From Candidatus Zixiibacteriota bacterium (GTDB lineage: Bacteria; Zixibacteria; MSB-5A5; GN15; FEB-12), in the NCBI GenBank assembly GCA_040753875.1, contig JBFMDV010000005.1, positions 62,001-126,000 on the forward strand: a stretch of DNA of 64,000 nt. The letters run 5' to 3'. The notes under the pieces were generated by a model. That model did no database searches. It was not told where the DNA came from and saw only the letters and a program-made list of their open reading frames with translations. A program made the translations under genes and the position numbers. Of this stretch, positions 18,044 through 27,415 are shown in pieces; position 1 is the stretch's first letter; every line of letters starts with the position of its first letter.

Positions 18044-18826
18044 TCAGGGGATGGCCAGGAGCGTATGGACGTAAAACCCGAGCAGACGATCACCGTAGAG
18101 CACCGCCAGCATGGCGGCCAGCGCCAGAAACGGGCCGAAGGGGATCACACGATGGCGGCGCAGTTTCTCGGAAACGCTCATGGCCCCCAGCGCAACCAAC
18201 AACCCGATCACCGAGGAGACGAAGAACACGAGCAAAATCTTCTGCCATCCGAGGAAGGCTCCAAGCATGGCTGCCATCTTGATGTCACCGCCCCCCATCG
18301 ATTCCTTCTTGAACAGCCAGTCTCCCAGCATGGCGATCAGGTAGAGCGCCCCGCCCCCCACGACCATCCCGATCGCGGCATTCAAAAAACCGATGCCGCC
18401 CGGCCACGCGGAAGATGACAGACCAACGACGATACCGGGGAGGCTGAGAACATCGGGAATGATCTTGAATTCAAGATCGATAAAGAATATGGCTATCAAG
18501 ACGGATGACAAGAAGGCGTAAGCAGGCAATTGGGCACTGAAACCCAGTTGCCAGAGGAAATAGATATACGCAGCGGCATTGAGGGATTCGACAACCGGAT
18601 ACCGCCACGAGATCGGCATGTGGCAGAAAGCGCATTTGCCTCGAAGCACTGCGAAACTCACGAGCGGAATGTTATGGTACCATTTCAACGGTGTCGAGCA
18701 ATGCGGACAGGCGGATCGCTCCAGTAAGAACTTGATCTTCCTGGGCAGACGGTAAATGACCACGTTGAGGAACGAGCCGATCGCCAGACCCAGTAAGCCA
18801 ACCCAGATGTACGTGATCAGAGTCAT
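18044..18826 (-). CDS. pilD: Type IV prepilin peptidase / leader peptidase
   Basis: The product has 260 residues and about seven hydrophobic helices. It starts with GSFLNVVIYRLPR and has the zinc-type CPHC...CAFC pairs of the methyltransferase domain around residues 40-68. The two catalytic aspartates are in FIDLEFKIIPDVLSLPG and GGGDIKMAAMLGAFLGW. It cleaves and N-methylates type IV pilin or type II pseudopilin precursors at the inner membrane. No pilin genes are in the window. It lies 30 nt after rsmE, perhaps in the same transcript. Confidence 0.95.
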   Translation of the reverse strand: MTLITYIWVGLLGLAIGSFLNVVIYRLPRKIKFLLERSACPHCSTPLKWYHNIPLVSFAVLRGKCAFCHMPISWRYPVVESLNAAAYIYFLWQLGFSAQLPAYAFLSSVLIAIFFIDLEFKIIPDVLSLPGIVVGLSSSAWPGGIGFLNAAIGMVVGGGALYLIAMLGDWLFKKESMGGGDIKMAAMLGAFLGWQKILLVFFVSSVIGLLVALGAMSVSEKLRRHRVIPFGPFLALAAMLAVLYGDRLLGFYVHTLLAIP

Positions 18827-18856
18827 TGTACTGCTATGTATCGGACAATTCGCATG

Positions 18857-19603
18857 TCAACTTAGCTCTCCAAGCATCTGGAGCACCAGCGCGACGCAGA
18901 CCGGTCCTGCCGTTTCGGTGCGGAGTACCCTGCTTCCCAGGGTCACCGTGACGAATCCCGCCTCGACAGCCCAGCGGACCTCGTCGGCACTGAAACCGCT
19001 TTCGGGTCCGATCAGAATAGATACGCGGCGAACCTCGCCAGTCCGGGTTACGCGAGACAGCGGTGTCGCCGAGGGGTCAGGTACAAAGATCAGGTTGAGA
19101 CTACCGCCGTCAGTTTCCCGAAGGTACTGCTTGAGTCTGGTGGGAGTGGAGATTACTGGGCGGTACGACCGTCGGCACTGTTTGATGGCTGCGAGGGCCA
19201 CTTTTTCAAGCCGTGTAACTCGAGTATTCGCCTTGGAGGCAACATCCAGGCGGACTTTGGACTTGTCTGTGATGATGGGCACGAATCGGGACACCCCTAA
19301 CTCCGTCCCTTTCTCAACAACCTCATCGAACTTGGACCCGGTCGATAACCCGGCCGCAAGCGTGACCTTGACCATCGGCTCGCCGAAATTCCGTATTTCG
19401 GAATGCACTCTCACGGACAGATGACGGCCACCGGACAGAATGATCTCCCCAACTCCGGCTCTCCCCAGTCCGTCTATCACCGTTACCAGAGCGCCTGCCC
19501 TGAGCCGCAACACCGTCTGGGCGTGGTGTGCCTCAGGGGCCGGCAATTCGATTGTCCCCCCGTCCCATCGCTCAGGCGGTGCGTAGAAAACCGGCGATTC
19601 CAT
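18857..19603 (-). CDS. rsmE: 16S rRNA (uracil-1498-N3)-methyltransferase
   Basis: The product has 248 residues and a SPOUT-class fold. The N-terminal PUA-like part has HHAQTVLRLRAGALVTVIDG. The knotted SAM site is built from SILIGPESGFSADEV and FVTVTLGSRVLRTETAG. The start lies 3 nt after the prmA stop. The order dnaJ-prmA-rsmE behind the heat-shock genes is widespread. Confidence 0.96.
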   Translation of the reverse strand: MESPVFYAPPERWDGGTIELPAPEAHHAQTVLRLRAGALVTVIDGLGRAGVGEIILSGGRHLSVRVHSEIRNFGEPMVKVTLAAGLSTGSKFDEVVEKGTELGVSRFVPIITDKSKVRLDVASKANTRVTRLEKVALAAIKQCRRSYRPVISTPTRLKQYLRETDGGSLNLIFVPDPSATPLSRVTRTGEVRRVSILIGPESGFSADEVRWAVEAGFVTVTLGSRVLRTETAGPVCVALVLQMLGELS

Positions 19604-19606
19604 CGC

Positions 19607-20485
19607 TCAACTCTTTCGTACCGTGTAGGTCAACCATTTGTTATCGGTTAGGATCGTGAATTCGGACTGGTGGAGATCTCGCAGCGCCGCCGCGACCTCT
19701 TCTTCATCTTGCTGCAGCAGTCCGGAGAGCACGAGAAATCCGGCCGGCCGGGTCAATTCGAACATGCGCGGCAGCATTGGAAGTATAGTGCTCTTGATGA
19801 TATTCGCGCAGACGAAATCGTACGGATCATCCCGTTCGCATTTTTCGATCGAACCGAAGAGTATCTCGTGAGGTGTCGACACGGAATTGAGCGCAAAATT
19901 CTCGCGGGCGTTATGTACCGCCGTCAGGTCATAGTCGATCGCTTTGACGTAGCCGGCTCCCATTTTCGAAGCCAGAATTGACAGGATCCCGGAACCGGTC
20001 CCCAAGTCGAGAAATCTCATGCCCGGCGCAAAGTTCTCGCGCAGAACCACAAGGCAGCTTCGTGTCGTTTCGTGGCTTCCGGTCCCGAACGCCATTTTCG
20101 GTTCGATGATGATGTCATATTTCGCGTCGGCAACGACAGGCTGCCAGGTAGGTCGCACCACAACGTCACCTGCAATTCGAACCGCTTGAATGGATGCCTT
20201 GTAGTGTTCCACCCATTCGACATTCTTTACCAGCTTTTGACGAAACGGCGGAATGGCCGAGGCCGGGAGGATCTGCTCTAAATATCCGCGAAGCGCTGTC
20301 AGGTAGACTTCTTCTTTGTCCTGAGGGATATAAAAGAGGACTCCGACTTCGGGCGAATCCTCCTCTTCTTCGAGAACCATGCCGTTCGTGATGTTGTCTA
20401 CGATGAAATTGCAGACGGCATCGGTCTGCTCTTTCGGCACCGCTACCCTCACTTCAAGGTAGTTCTCCGGTTCGCGCTCAGGCAC
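19607..20485 (-). CDS. prmA: Ribosomal protein L11 methyltransferase
   Basis: The product has 292 residues from a GTG start 2 nt after the dnaJ stop. The N-terminal L11-recognition domain precedes a class I SAM methyltransferase with KMAFGTGSHETTRSCL, the glycine-rich LDLGTGSGILSILA and the post-I CANIIKSTILPML motif (family NPxx/NILA-type position). It trimethylates L11 at several amino groups. Context between dnaJ and rsmE is the common one. Confidence 0.95.
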   Translation of the reverse strand: MPEREPENYLEVRVAVPKEQTDAVCNFIVDNITNGMVLEEEEDSPEVGVLFYIPQDKEEVYLTALRGYLEQILPASAIPPFRQKLVKNVEWVEHYKASIQAVRIAGDVVVRPTWQPVVADAKYDIIIEPKMAFGTGSHETTRSCLVVLRENFAPGMRFLDLGTGSGILSILASKMGAGYVKAIDYDLTAVHNARENFALNSVSTPHEILFGSIEKCERDDPYDFVCANIIKSTILPMLPRMFELTRPAGFLVLSGLLQQDEEEVAAALRDLHQSEFTILTDNKWLTYTVRKS

Positions 20486-20487
20486 GA

Positions 20488-21651
20488 TCAGACTCCGAGC
20501 GTCTCGCGAAGGCGCTCCAGAAACGACTTGTCCGCGCGCGGTGGTTTGAACGACTCCGAACGTGACAATGTTTCCAGCAGGTTCTTGTCATTAGCGCTCA
20601 GCTTCGTCGGTACCCAGACCAGCACTTGTACCAGTTGGTCACCGCGACCGGTTCGGTTCAGATGCGGGATTCCTTTCCCTCGCATCTTCAGCAGCTTGCC
20701 GGACTGAGTGCCGGCCGGAATTGACACCATGTCATCCCCATTGAGGGTAGGAACTGCCACCTGTCCACCCAAGGCGGCCACCACAAACGAGATAGGGAGT
20801 TCGTAGACAATGTTATCACCGTGACGGGTGAACAGCGGATGTTCCTCCTCCTCGAAAACCGCCACCAGGTCGCCTGGTTCGCCGTTTCGCGGAGCGGCGT
20901 TTCCCATGTTCTCAATAGTCATGTAATTGCCGCTGGTAACGCCCGGGGGAATCTTGATCGTCACCCTCGAGGATCCGCTCATTCGTCCCTCACCACCACA
21001 GCTCCGACACGGGTCGGAGATCACTTCCCCTTTGCCGCGACACATGTTGCAGGTAGTGACCTGCTGCACGGTCCCCAGGAATGTCCGGCTGATCGTGCGG
21101 ACTTGCCCGTTCCCTTTGCACTGCGGGCACGTCTTTCGCGATGAACCGGCGGCCACACCGGAGCCGGCGCAGGTGTCACACCGGATCATACGATTGACCT
21201 TCACGGTCTTCTCGATGCCATCGGCTATCTCATTCAGGGTGAGCTTGATGCGTATGCGAAGATCTTCACCACGTTCCGCGCGACGGCCGCGTCGTGAACC
21301 CTGCCCCATATCGAAAAAATCCTCGAAGATCGAACCACCACCGAAATCGCGCATGAAAGCACGCAGCGCGTCGCTCAGGTCGAACCCCTCGTATCCGCCG
21401 TAACCGCCGCCGAAACCTGCTCCCTGACCCACCCCGGCGTGGCCAAACTGATCGTACATTTGGCGTTTCTGGGGGTCTTTGAGAACCTCGTACGCCTCGG
21501 TGGCTTCTTTGAATTTCTCCTCGGCCTCTTTATTTCCCGGATTACGGTCCGGATGATATTCCATGGCCTTCTTCCGATATGCGCTCTTTATGGAAGCCTC
21601 ATCGGATGCTCGTTCAACGCCCAATATGTCGTAGTAGTCTCGCTTGGCCAT
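20488..21651 (-). CDS. dnaJ: Chaperone protein DnaJ (class A Hsp40)
   Basis: The product has 387 residues. The J-domain has the HPD triad in YHPDRNPGNKEAEEK, followed by a Gly/Phe-rich linker (VGQGAGFGGGYGGYEGF). Four CxxCxGxG zinc repeats are intact: CDTCAGSG, CPQCKGNG, CNMCRGKG and CRSCGGEG. Two C-terminal substrate-binding barrels and a dimerisation end follow. It stimulates DnaK ATPase and delivers clients. It lies 5 nt after dnaK. Confidence 0.98.
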   Translation of the reverse strand: MAKRDYYDILGVERASDEASIKSAYRKKAMEYHPDRNPGNKEAEEKFKEATEAYEVLKDPQKRQMYDQFGHAGVGQGAGFGGGYGGYEGFDLSDALRAFMRDFGGGSIFEDFFDMGQGSRRGRRAERGEDLRIRIKLTLNEIADGIEKTVKVNRMIRCDTCAGSGVAAGSSRKTCPQCKGNGQVRTISRTFLGTVQQVTTCNMCRGKGEVISDPCRSCGGEGRMSGSSRVTIKIPPGVTSGNYMTIENMGNAAPRNGEPGDLVAVFEEEEHPLFTRHGDNIVYELPISFVVAALGGQVAVPTLNGDDMVSIPAGTQSGKLLKMRGKGIPHLNRTGRGDQLVQVLVWVPTKLSANDKNLLETLSRSESFKPPRADKSFLERLRETLGV

Positions 21652-21656
21652 GGTGG

Positions 21657-23594
21657 CTACTTTTTGTCGTCGTCGACCACCTCAAAGTCGGCATCGACCG
21701 CACCGCTCCCCTTGTCATCACCTCCAGCTGCCTTCTCACCGGCGTGCGGGCCGCCAGTTCCGGTTTCAGCTCCGGGCTTTGCTCCGGCGCTCTGCTGAGC
21801 CGCCTTGTACATCTCCTCGGCGAGTTTGTGTGAAGCAGAGGTCAGTTTGTCTCGGGCACTGGTGATGGCTTCAAGCGATTCCCCTCCTATAGCGGTGCGC
21901 AGGTCCGTTATCGCCTGCTCGATATTCTTCTTGTCGCTATCCGAGACCTTGTCGCCGTTCTCCTTGACGGTCTTCTCGACGCTGTAAATGAGCTGGTCCG
22001 CTTCGTTGCGCGCCTGGATCAGGTCTGCCTTCTTCTTGTCTTCGTCAGCGAATTTCTCGGCGTCCTTCACCATCCGCTGAATCTCACCTTCCGACAGACC
22101 CGACGAAACCTCAATCCTGATCGACTGCTCTTTACCTGTGGCCATGTCTTTGGCGCTGACATGGACGATGCCGTTGGCGTCGATGTCGAATGTTACTTCG
22201 ATCTGTGGCATGCCGCGCGGCGCCGGAGGGATGCCGACCAGGTCGAACCGTCCAAGCGTGCGGTTATCCACGGCCATCCGACGTTCCCCCTGCAGCACAT
22301 GGATCGACACGGCCGTCTGGCTGTCGGCAGCAGTCGAGAATATCTGTGATTTCTTGGTCGGGATAGTCGTGTTGCGCTCGATCAAGGTAGTCATCACGCC
22401 GCCGAGCGTTTCGATGCCAAGCGACAGCGGCGTAACATCGAGCAGCACGATGTCCTTCATGTCACCGGAGAGAACGCCTCCCTGGATGGCAGCACCGACA
22501 GCCACAACTTCGTCGGGGTTTACTCCCTTATGTGGCTCCTTGCCGAACAACTCCCGGACCGTCTCGACGATCTTGGGCACGCGCGTCATGCCGCCGACCA
22601 GCACCACCTCATCGATATCGGAAAACGAAAGCCTGGCGTCGGACACGGCCGCCTTGCACGGACCGATAGTCCGCTGCACCAAGTGCTCCGTCAACTGTTC
22701 CAGTTTCGCGCGGGTAAGCATCAGGTCCAGATGCTTGGGGCCGGATTGATCGGCCGTAATGAACGGCAGATTGACGTTTGTTTGCATGGTCGACGAGAGT
22801 TCGATCTTGGCTTTCTCAGCCGCTTCCTTCAGGCGCTGAAGCGCCATGCGGTCTTTGCGCAGATCGATCCCCTGCGACTTCCTGAACTCATCAGCCATCC
22901 AGTCGATTATGCACTGGTCAAAATCATCGCCGCCAAGGTGCGTATCGCCGTTGGTCGAGCGGACCTCGAAAACACCATCCCCGATTTCGAGGATCGAGAT
23001 GTCGAACGTCCCGCCGCCGAGATCGTACACGGCGATCTTCTCGTTTTTCTTCTTGTCCAGACCATATGCCAGCGAGGCCGCTGTAGGCTCGTTGATGATT
23101 CGAAGGACATCGAGCCCGGCGATCCGCCCGGCATCTTTGGTCGCCTGACGTTGCGAGTCATTGAAATAGGCCGGGACAGTTATCACCGCCTGTGTGACCT
23201 CATACCCAAGGTAGTTCTCTGCCGCTTTCTTGAGGTATTGCAGTATCATCGCGGAGACTTCCGGCGGCGTCAGCTTCTTCCCCTGCACTTCCACCAGTAC
23301 GTTGCCGCTGACGTCCTCGCCCACTCGGTACGGCACCAGCTTCTCCTCGGCGGCCACCTCGTTGTGACGGCGTCCCATGAAACGCTTGATCGAGAAGATC
23401 GTGTTCTCGGAATTGGTCACTGCCTGGCGTTTGGCCGCGGCGCCAACTATTCGCTCGCCGTCTTTCGTGAAGGCCACCACCGATGGAGTGGTGCGAGCCC
23501 CCTCCTGGTTGGGAATGACTACCGGATCCTTCCCCTCCAGCACCGCCACACATGAATTGGTGGTACCAAGATCAATGCCGATTATTTTGCCCAT
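21657..23594 (-). CDS. dnaK: Chaperone protein DnaK (Hsp70)
   Basis: The product has 645 residues. The ATPase domain begins [20 protein letters not shown] and includes [29 protein letters not shown] and the phosphate 2 motif [13 protein letters not shown]. The substrate-binding domain has [17 protein letters not shown]. The lid ends in a Gly-rich linker and the acidic tail VDDDKK, near the EEVD-like end of bacterial DnaK. A long open frame on the opposite strand (22530-23555) is the well-known antisense shadow of dnaK. Confidence 0.99.
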   Translation of the reverse strand: MGKIIGIDLGTTNSCVAVLEGKDPVVIPNQEGARTTPSVVAFTKDGERIVGAAAKRQAVTNSENTIFSIKRFMGRRHNEVAAEEKLVPYRVGEDVSGNVLVEVQGKKLTPPEVSAMILQYLKKAAENYLGYEVTQAVITVPAYFNDSQRQATKDAGRIAGLDVLRIINEPTAASLAYGLDKKKNEKIAVYDLGGGTFDISILEIGDGVFEVRSTNGDTHLGGDDFDQCIIDWMADEFRKSQGIDLRKDRMALQRLKEAAEKAKIELSSTMQTNVNLPFITADQSGPKHLDLMLTRAKLEQLTEHLVQRTIGPCKAAVSDARLSFSDIDEVVLVGGMTRVPKIVETVRELFGKEPHKGVNPDEVVAVGAAIQGGVLSGDMKDIVLLDVTPLSLGIETLGGVMTTLIERNTTIPTKKSQIFSTAADSQTAVSIHVLQGERRMAVDNRTLGRFDLVGIPPAPRGMPQIEVTFDIDANGIVHVSAKDMATGKEQSIRIEVSSGLSEGEIQRMVKDAEKFADEDKKKADLIQARNEADQLIYSVEKTVKENGDKVSDSDKKNIEQAITDLRTAIGGESLEAITSARDKLTSASHKLAEEMYKAAQQSAGAKPGAETGTGGPHAGEKAAGGDDKGSGAVDADFEVVDDDKK

Positions 23595-23648
23595 ACTGTA
23601 TCTCCTTTTCCTTGCTTTACCGTGCGCCGTCGGGGCGGCCTGAGGCGG

Positions 23649-24263
23649 TCACGACGATTTCCCCTTGCTGACCCCCACTTTACTGTGGCGCAGGACTCGG
23701 TCGGCCTGTCGATACCCCCTGGCCATCTCCATCGCCACTGTTCCCTCCTCATATGTAGTTGATTCAACCTGCAACATGGCATCGTGCAGCGCCGGGTCAA
23801 ACTTCTGGCCGATCGCTTCGATCGGAACCACATCATACCGCTTGAGCAGCGCTCCCAGTTGATTGTAGATGAGTTCCATCCCTTTTTGCAGACTGTCGGC
23901 ATCAGTTTTCTCATTGATGTGTGAGAGTGCACGCTCGAAGTTGTCCATCACCTCGAGCAGTTCACCGAGCAGCCGGTCGTTGGCGGCCCTGATCTGCTCG
24001 TCGGCCTGCCGAAGAGTCCGTTTGCGATAATTCTCGTACTCGGCCGCCGTGCGCAGAAGCCGGTCCTCAAGTTCCGCCACCCGCGACTGCAACTGCTCTT
24101 CGGGCGTAAGCTCCGCCTCTTCCACCGTCGGCGCTTCTGTTGCCGATGAAAAATCCTGGTCTTTCTCGATCGCATCCGGAGGCGGAGTCTTCTCGCCAGA
24201 CGCTGCGGCGGCCTCGCTGGTTTCGATTTCGATACGGTCTTTGGTGTCTTTGTCTTCCGTCAT
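23649..24263 (-). CDS. grpE: Nucleotide exchange factor GrpE
   Basis: I chose the ATG at 24263 (204 residues), 4 nt after the hrcA stop with GCAGGG upstream. The in-frame ATG at 24287 lies inside hrcA. An acidic disordered N-terminus (about 1-60) leads into the long coiled coil (LTPEEQLQSRVAELEDRLLRTAAEYENYRKRT). The C-terminal beta domain ends in VATVAMEMARGYRQADRVLRHSKVGVSKG in essence. It is the DnaK co-factor and probably a thermosensor. Confidence 0.95.
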   Translation of the reverse strand: MTEDKDTKDRIEIETSEAAAASGEKTPPPDAIEKDQDFSSATEAPTVEEAELTPEEQLQSRVAELEDRLLRTAAEYENYRKRTLRQADEQIRAANDRLLGELLEVMDNFERALSHINEKTDADSLQKGMELIYNQLGALLKRYDVVPIEAIGQKFDPALHDAMLQVESTTYEEGTVAMEMARGYRQADRVLRHSKVGVSKGKSS

Positions 24264-24267
24264 ATTG

Positions 24268-25317
24268 CTATATACCCTGCTTTTCATTCAGACCCGAGAG
24301 CACTTCAGTGATCGAACGGGCCGTGTATTCCACCACTGATACCAGCTTGTCGTAGGCCATGCGGGTGGGACCGATAATGCCGATCGTTCCGGTGATATTC
24401 CCTATCCGATAAGTCGAGGTCACGACCGAGCAGTTGAGAATCTCACGGATGCGGTTTTCACGGCCGATGGTTATGACCAGTCCCTCTTCATGCGCCTGCG
24501 TGAGGAAATCCGAAAGTAACTTGCCGTCTTCCAGCAGTTTCATAAGTCGCGACAGTCTGTCCCGGTCGGCAAACTCCGGCTTGGCCAGCAACTGATCGGT
24601 ACCGGAGATGCGAATATCACCGGCCCGGTCCTCGGTCCAGATCTTCTCTTTGGAATCGACGATCAACTTAAGCAGTCGGGCGTGGCCCGTGACCGCCGCC
24701 ATGCGTTGAGAGATAGTATCCCGAATGCACGCCAACGTAAGCCCGGCCAGCCGCTCGTTCAGCAGCGATTCAACCTCGGTCAACGAGGTATCCGCCACCG
24801 AGACCTCGATCTCCAGAATAACCGATCGAGCCAAACCGGACCCGACAACTACGACCGCCATGATGCGGCTGTCGGCAATCGGGATGAGACGGATCGATTG
24901 CAGTTTACCTTCTTCAAATTTGGGTGCAATCGTGACACCAAGCTGACTGGTGATATCGCTGAGGAGTTTGGCGGTCTGACCGAGTATCTCATTGATACTT
25001 CGTCCCTCCTTGAGCATCGTCTGACGGATCGCCTGTTCTTCAGCCGCCGTCAGCTTCTGTGGCTTTAACAGATAATCGACATACACCCGGTAGCCGATAT
25101 CCGTGGGGACGCGTCCGGCCGATGTGTGAGGTTGTTCCACCAGACCCAGCTCCTCCAGGTCCTGGAGCGTATTACGAATAGTCGCCGAGGATAGTCCCAT
25201 CTGAAACTTATTCGCAATGACACGGGAACCAACGGGGTCGGCCGACGCGATGTAGTAGTTTATCAGGTTTGCCAGGACCCGTTTTTCCCGTTCGGACAGG
25301 TTTTCGAACGCCGTCAT
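24268..25317 (-). CDS. hrcA: Heat-inducible transcription repressor HrcA
   Basis: I chose the ATG at 25317 (349 residues), giving MTAFENLSEREKRVLANLINYYIASADPVGS, the family N-terminal winged helix. GLSSATIRNTLQDLEELGLVEQPHTSAGRVPTDIGYR-type residues identify HrcA. The C-terminal effector region ends IGIIGPTRMAYDKLVSVVEYTA. HrcA represses the chaperone operon through CIRCE operators. A canonical CIRCE (TTAGCACTC-N9-GAGTGCTAA) is not seen upstream, but a different inverted repeat is. Confidence 0.96.
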   Translation of the reverse strand: MTAFENLSEREKRVLANLINYYIASADPVGSRVIANKFQMGLSSATIRNTLQDLEELGLVEQPHTSAGRVPTDIGYRVYVDYLLKPQKLTAAEEQAIRQTMLKEGRSINEILGQTAKLLSDITSQLGVTIAPKFEEGKLQSIRLIPIADSRIMAVVVVGSGLARSVILEIEVSVADTSLTEVESLLNERLAGLTLACIRDTISQRMAAVTGHARLLKLIVDSKEKIWTEDRAGDIRISGTDQLLAKPEFADRDRLSRLMKLLEDGKLLSDFLTQAHEEGLVITIGRENRIREILNCSVVTSTYRIGNITGTIGIIGPTRMAYDKLVSVVEYTARSITEVLSGLNEKQGI

Positions 25318-25333
25318 ACTCTTGTTCCATTCA

Positions 25334-25365
25334 TGCCAACTGCCTTTTTGGCAGTCATGATGGCA
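25334..25365. promoter_or_regulatory. Inverted repeat in the hrcA leader (candidate heat-shock operator)
   Basis: ACTGCC and GGCAGT (25339-25344 and 25350-25355) flank a 5-nt loop. An outer TGCCA/TGGCA pair (25334-25338 and 25361-25365) extends it with a 5-nt bulge. It sits between the predicted -10 and the hrcA ATG, where a repressor site would act. It does not match CIRCE, so the assignment is tentative. Confidence 0.35.
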
Positions 25366-25375
25366 GCAGGAAATA

Positions 25376-25403
25376 AATCTATCGCTTTTATAACGAGAGT
25401 CAA
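25376..25403 (-). promoter_or_regulatory. Predicted promoter of the hrcA-grpE-dnaK-dnaJ operon
   Basis: On the minus strand there is a -35 TTGACT at 25403-25398, a 16-bp spacer and a -10 TAGATT at 25381-25376. It is 59 nt from the hrcA ATG and has the inverted repeat directly downstream. Confidence 0.5.
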
Positions 25404-25432
25404 GAGGAATTGGTTCTAAACGACATGTACGC

Positions 25433-25464
25433 AAAAAGAAAGGCCGCTGTTCTGATAGCGGCCT
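25433..25464 (-). terminator. Rho-independent terminator of the small secreted-protein gene
   Basis: AGGCCGCT and AGCGGCCT form an 8-bp stem with an 8-nt loop (25441-25464), followed on the minus strand by TTCTTTTT. It ends the 28282-to-25489 transcript and separates it from the heat-shock promoter. Confidence 0.85.
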
Positions 25465-25488
25465 GATACGTTTCTTGGCGTCACACGA

Positions 25489-25752
25489 CTACTTATCTGG
25501 TTTTTTCTTGTCCTTCTCCAGACGATCATCGATGCCGTTGTTATTGGCATCGACGAACTTGTCGTATTTTTTCTCTTCCCCTTGTTTCGGCTCCTTTTTA
25601 GGCGGCTCCTGCACCTTCGCCGGAGCTTTCGGCGCAGGTTTAGGTTGAACTTTGGCCGGCTGTTCTTTCTGCTTCTTTTCGACCGCGATCGTTGACAATG
25701 GAAGGGCAATCAACACCGCAGCCAACAGCACTGATTCAAGCAGTTTCTTCAT
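25489..25752 (-). CDS. Small secreted Lys/Pro-rich protein with a calcium-loop-like motif
   Basis: The product has 87 residues. A signal peptide covers about residues 1-23 (KKLLESVLLAAVLIALPLSTIAVE). The middle is a Lys/Pro/Ala-rich, probably extended stretch. Near the C-terminus DANNNGIDDRLEKD resembles the DxNxNGIxD loop of thrombospondin type 3 repeats. It is followed by a strong terminator and preceded by the DUF4384 gene 59 nt away, so it probably closes that surface-protein operon. I do not recognise a named family. Confidence 0.7.
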   Translation of the reverse strand: MKKLLESVLLAAVLIALPLSTIAVEKKQKEQPAKVQPKPAPKAPAKVQEPPKKEPKQGEEKKYDKFVDANNNGIDDRLEKDKKKPDK

Positions 25753-25811
25753 AGTACCACTCTCAGCTTTCTGTACGGTAGGGACGTCCTCGCTGTCCGG
25801 TCAAGACAAAA

Positions 25812-27395
25812 CTACCGCTTCTCCTTGCCGCCACCGCCTCCTGAGGGTTTCGAATGTCCGCTCTGTCCGCCCTGCTTGCCACTGCTGTGAGACTGGCCGC
25901 TGCCACTCCCACCGGATGGCGATACCCGGCGCCCTTCAAGCTTCCGGCCGCTTGATTCACTCTTCGACCCTTCATTCCCTCCGCTCTGCTGCGGATGGCT
26001 CACCTGCCGCTTTTCGACCTGCTGCTCCCGCTTGCGGCTGGTCGATCCGGAGTTCCCCTCAGACTGAGTCTCGATTCGCTTATTCCTAAGGCGGCTCCGC
26101 TCGCTGCTGGACGAGCCGGCGTCGCTGGAACCCTGGTTCTTCACCGAGCGGCGTTCAAACGTGTTGTCTCTCGACCGATCGGTGCTCTGCGACTCGGACG
26201 AACCGCCCGTACGAACTGATCGTCGCGAAAGCTCCTGCGAACCCTTGCGATCATCGAAACCGCCGGTGGTCTCAAGGCCTCGTGAGGACTGTCTAACGCT
26301 CGTCGAGCCGCGAGCATATTTCTTTGGCAGACTGATATCGCCACCTGCGAACTCGCCGACAGTCGTCTTGCTTCGCGAGATCGTGCCGCTGGCTCCACCA
26401 CCTTGCCCATCAACCCGGGCTGAAAGTTTACCAATGGTCTCTTTATAGTGCGGGTACCCGTTGCGCACTGGATCGCGATACCCCACCTGTCGCACTTCTT
26501 TGAATTTGGAGACAACCGTCGAACTGGTACGAATGACCCGGTGGTCCAGCACGACGGTGTTGTAGCGGCTGATGTGTACGTCGCGTTCCCAGCAGTACCC
26601 CCACGGGTCGTAGATCGTGAAGGTGTGCCATCCGACCAGGATACGTGGGATGTATAGAGGCGCAATACCCCAATATATCCCGTTGACATATACTGAGCCG
26701 CCCCACGGATAATCGATATACAGATTGCCGTAGAGCGACCAGCTCGGGTAGGTCGGATAATAGATCGGCCGGAAGTATGTCGGCTCCCACTCACGAATAA
26801 ACAGCACCGCCCGGTCATAGGCGAACCGCTGGCCGCCATAGCGGACGAAATACCGATTGTTCAAGTAATCCATGTAGTCGTCGCGATCGTCCTCGTCAGC
26901 CACCAGACCCGAGTTACCGTACCAGTTGGGAATCGGGAATCGTTCGCGTGACGCGATCACCTGGACATATTCTCGCCCCGAAGGTCCGTTGACCACGAGA
27001 TCGTAATCGTCGTTCGGACCCGGCAGCGTATAGGTTTGATCTCCGAGCACGAAGTTGTCCTCGGCGCGATTCGACGGGAACAGGAGATTCACCCGGCCGC
27101 GGCTGTCGATCGAGTATATCGCCACGAACGCATCGCGGTTTGCCCGGAAGTGGATCCTGACGTTGTCTCCTTCATAATAGTCGCCGTCGGACTGGTCTGT
27201 CCAGACCTCGACATCCAGATAGCGGTCGATCCGGGCGCGCTCGCGAGCTTCATCCTGCTGATAGGAGTCGTCGCGGTAGTCATCGCTGCGCTGATCCTCG
27301 TCGTAATCCCGCTGGATATTCTGCGCCGTCGCAGGCACAGCGGCCAGAGCCAGCAGTGCGGCTCCAACCATCAGAAGGTACCATTTGCGTAACAT
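25812..27395 (-). CDS. Secreted DUF4384-type protein with disordered Ser/Arg/Gly-rich tail
   Basis: The product has 527 residues with a signal peptide (LLMVGAALLALAAVPATAQ). Residues 55-150 fit the DUF4384 beta fold (VEVWTDQSDGDYYEGDNVRIHFRANRDAFVAIYSID and VNLLFPSN). Residues 210-300 are Tyr/Trp-rich and contain a PEGA-like stretch (VYVNGIYWGIAPLYI, VGWHTFTIYDPWGY). From about 320 to the end the sequence is low complexity, rich in Ser, Arg, Gly and Gln, and ends in GGGGKEKR. That tail should be disordered and positively charged. It lies 20 nt after the lipoprotein gene and is probably on the cell surface or in the periplasm. Confidence 0.75.
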   Translation of the reverse strand: MLRKWYLLMVGAALLALAAVPATAQNIQRDYDEDQRSDDYRDDSYQQDEARERARIDRYLDVEVWTDQSDGDYYEGDNVRIHFRANRDAFVAIYSIDSRGRVNLLFPSNRAEDNFVLGDQTYTLPGPNDDYDLVVNGPSGREYVQVIASRERFPIPNWYGNSGLVADEDDRDDYMDYLNNRYFVRYGGQRFAYDRAVLFIREWEPTYFRPIYYPTYPSWSLYGNLYIDYPWGGSVYVNGIYWGIAPLYIPRILVGWHTFTIYDPWGYCWERDVHISRYNTVVLDHRVIRTSSTVVSKFKEVRQVGYRDPVRNGYPHYKETIGKLSARVDGQGGGASGTISRSKTTVGEFAGGDISLPKKYARGSTSVRQSSRGLETTGGFDDRKGSQELSRRSVRTGGSSESQSTDRSRDNTFERRSVKNQGSSDAGSSSSERSRLRNKRIETQSEGNSGSTSRKREQQVEKRQVSHPQQSGGNEGSKSESSGRKLEGRRVSPSGGSGSGQSHSSGKQGGQSGHSKPSGGGGGKEKR

Positions 27396-27415
27396 ATCAT
27401 GCCATCCTTTCGGCT

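Noticed and set aside
22530-23555. Long open frame (341 codons) on the plus strand
   Set aside because: It is antisense to dnaK. Codon bias of GC-rich dnaK genes often opens this frame, and the translation shows no domain.
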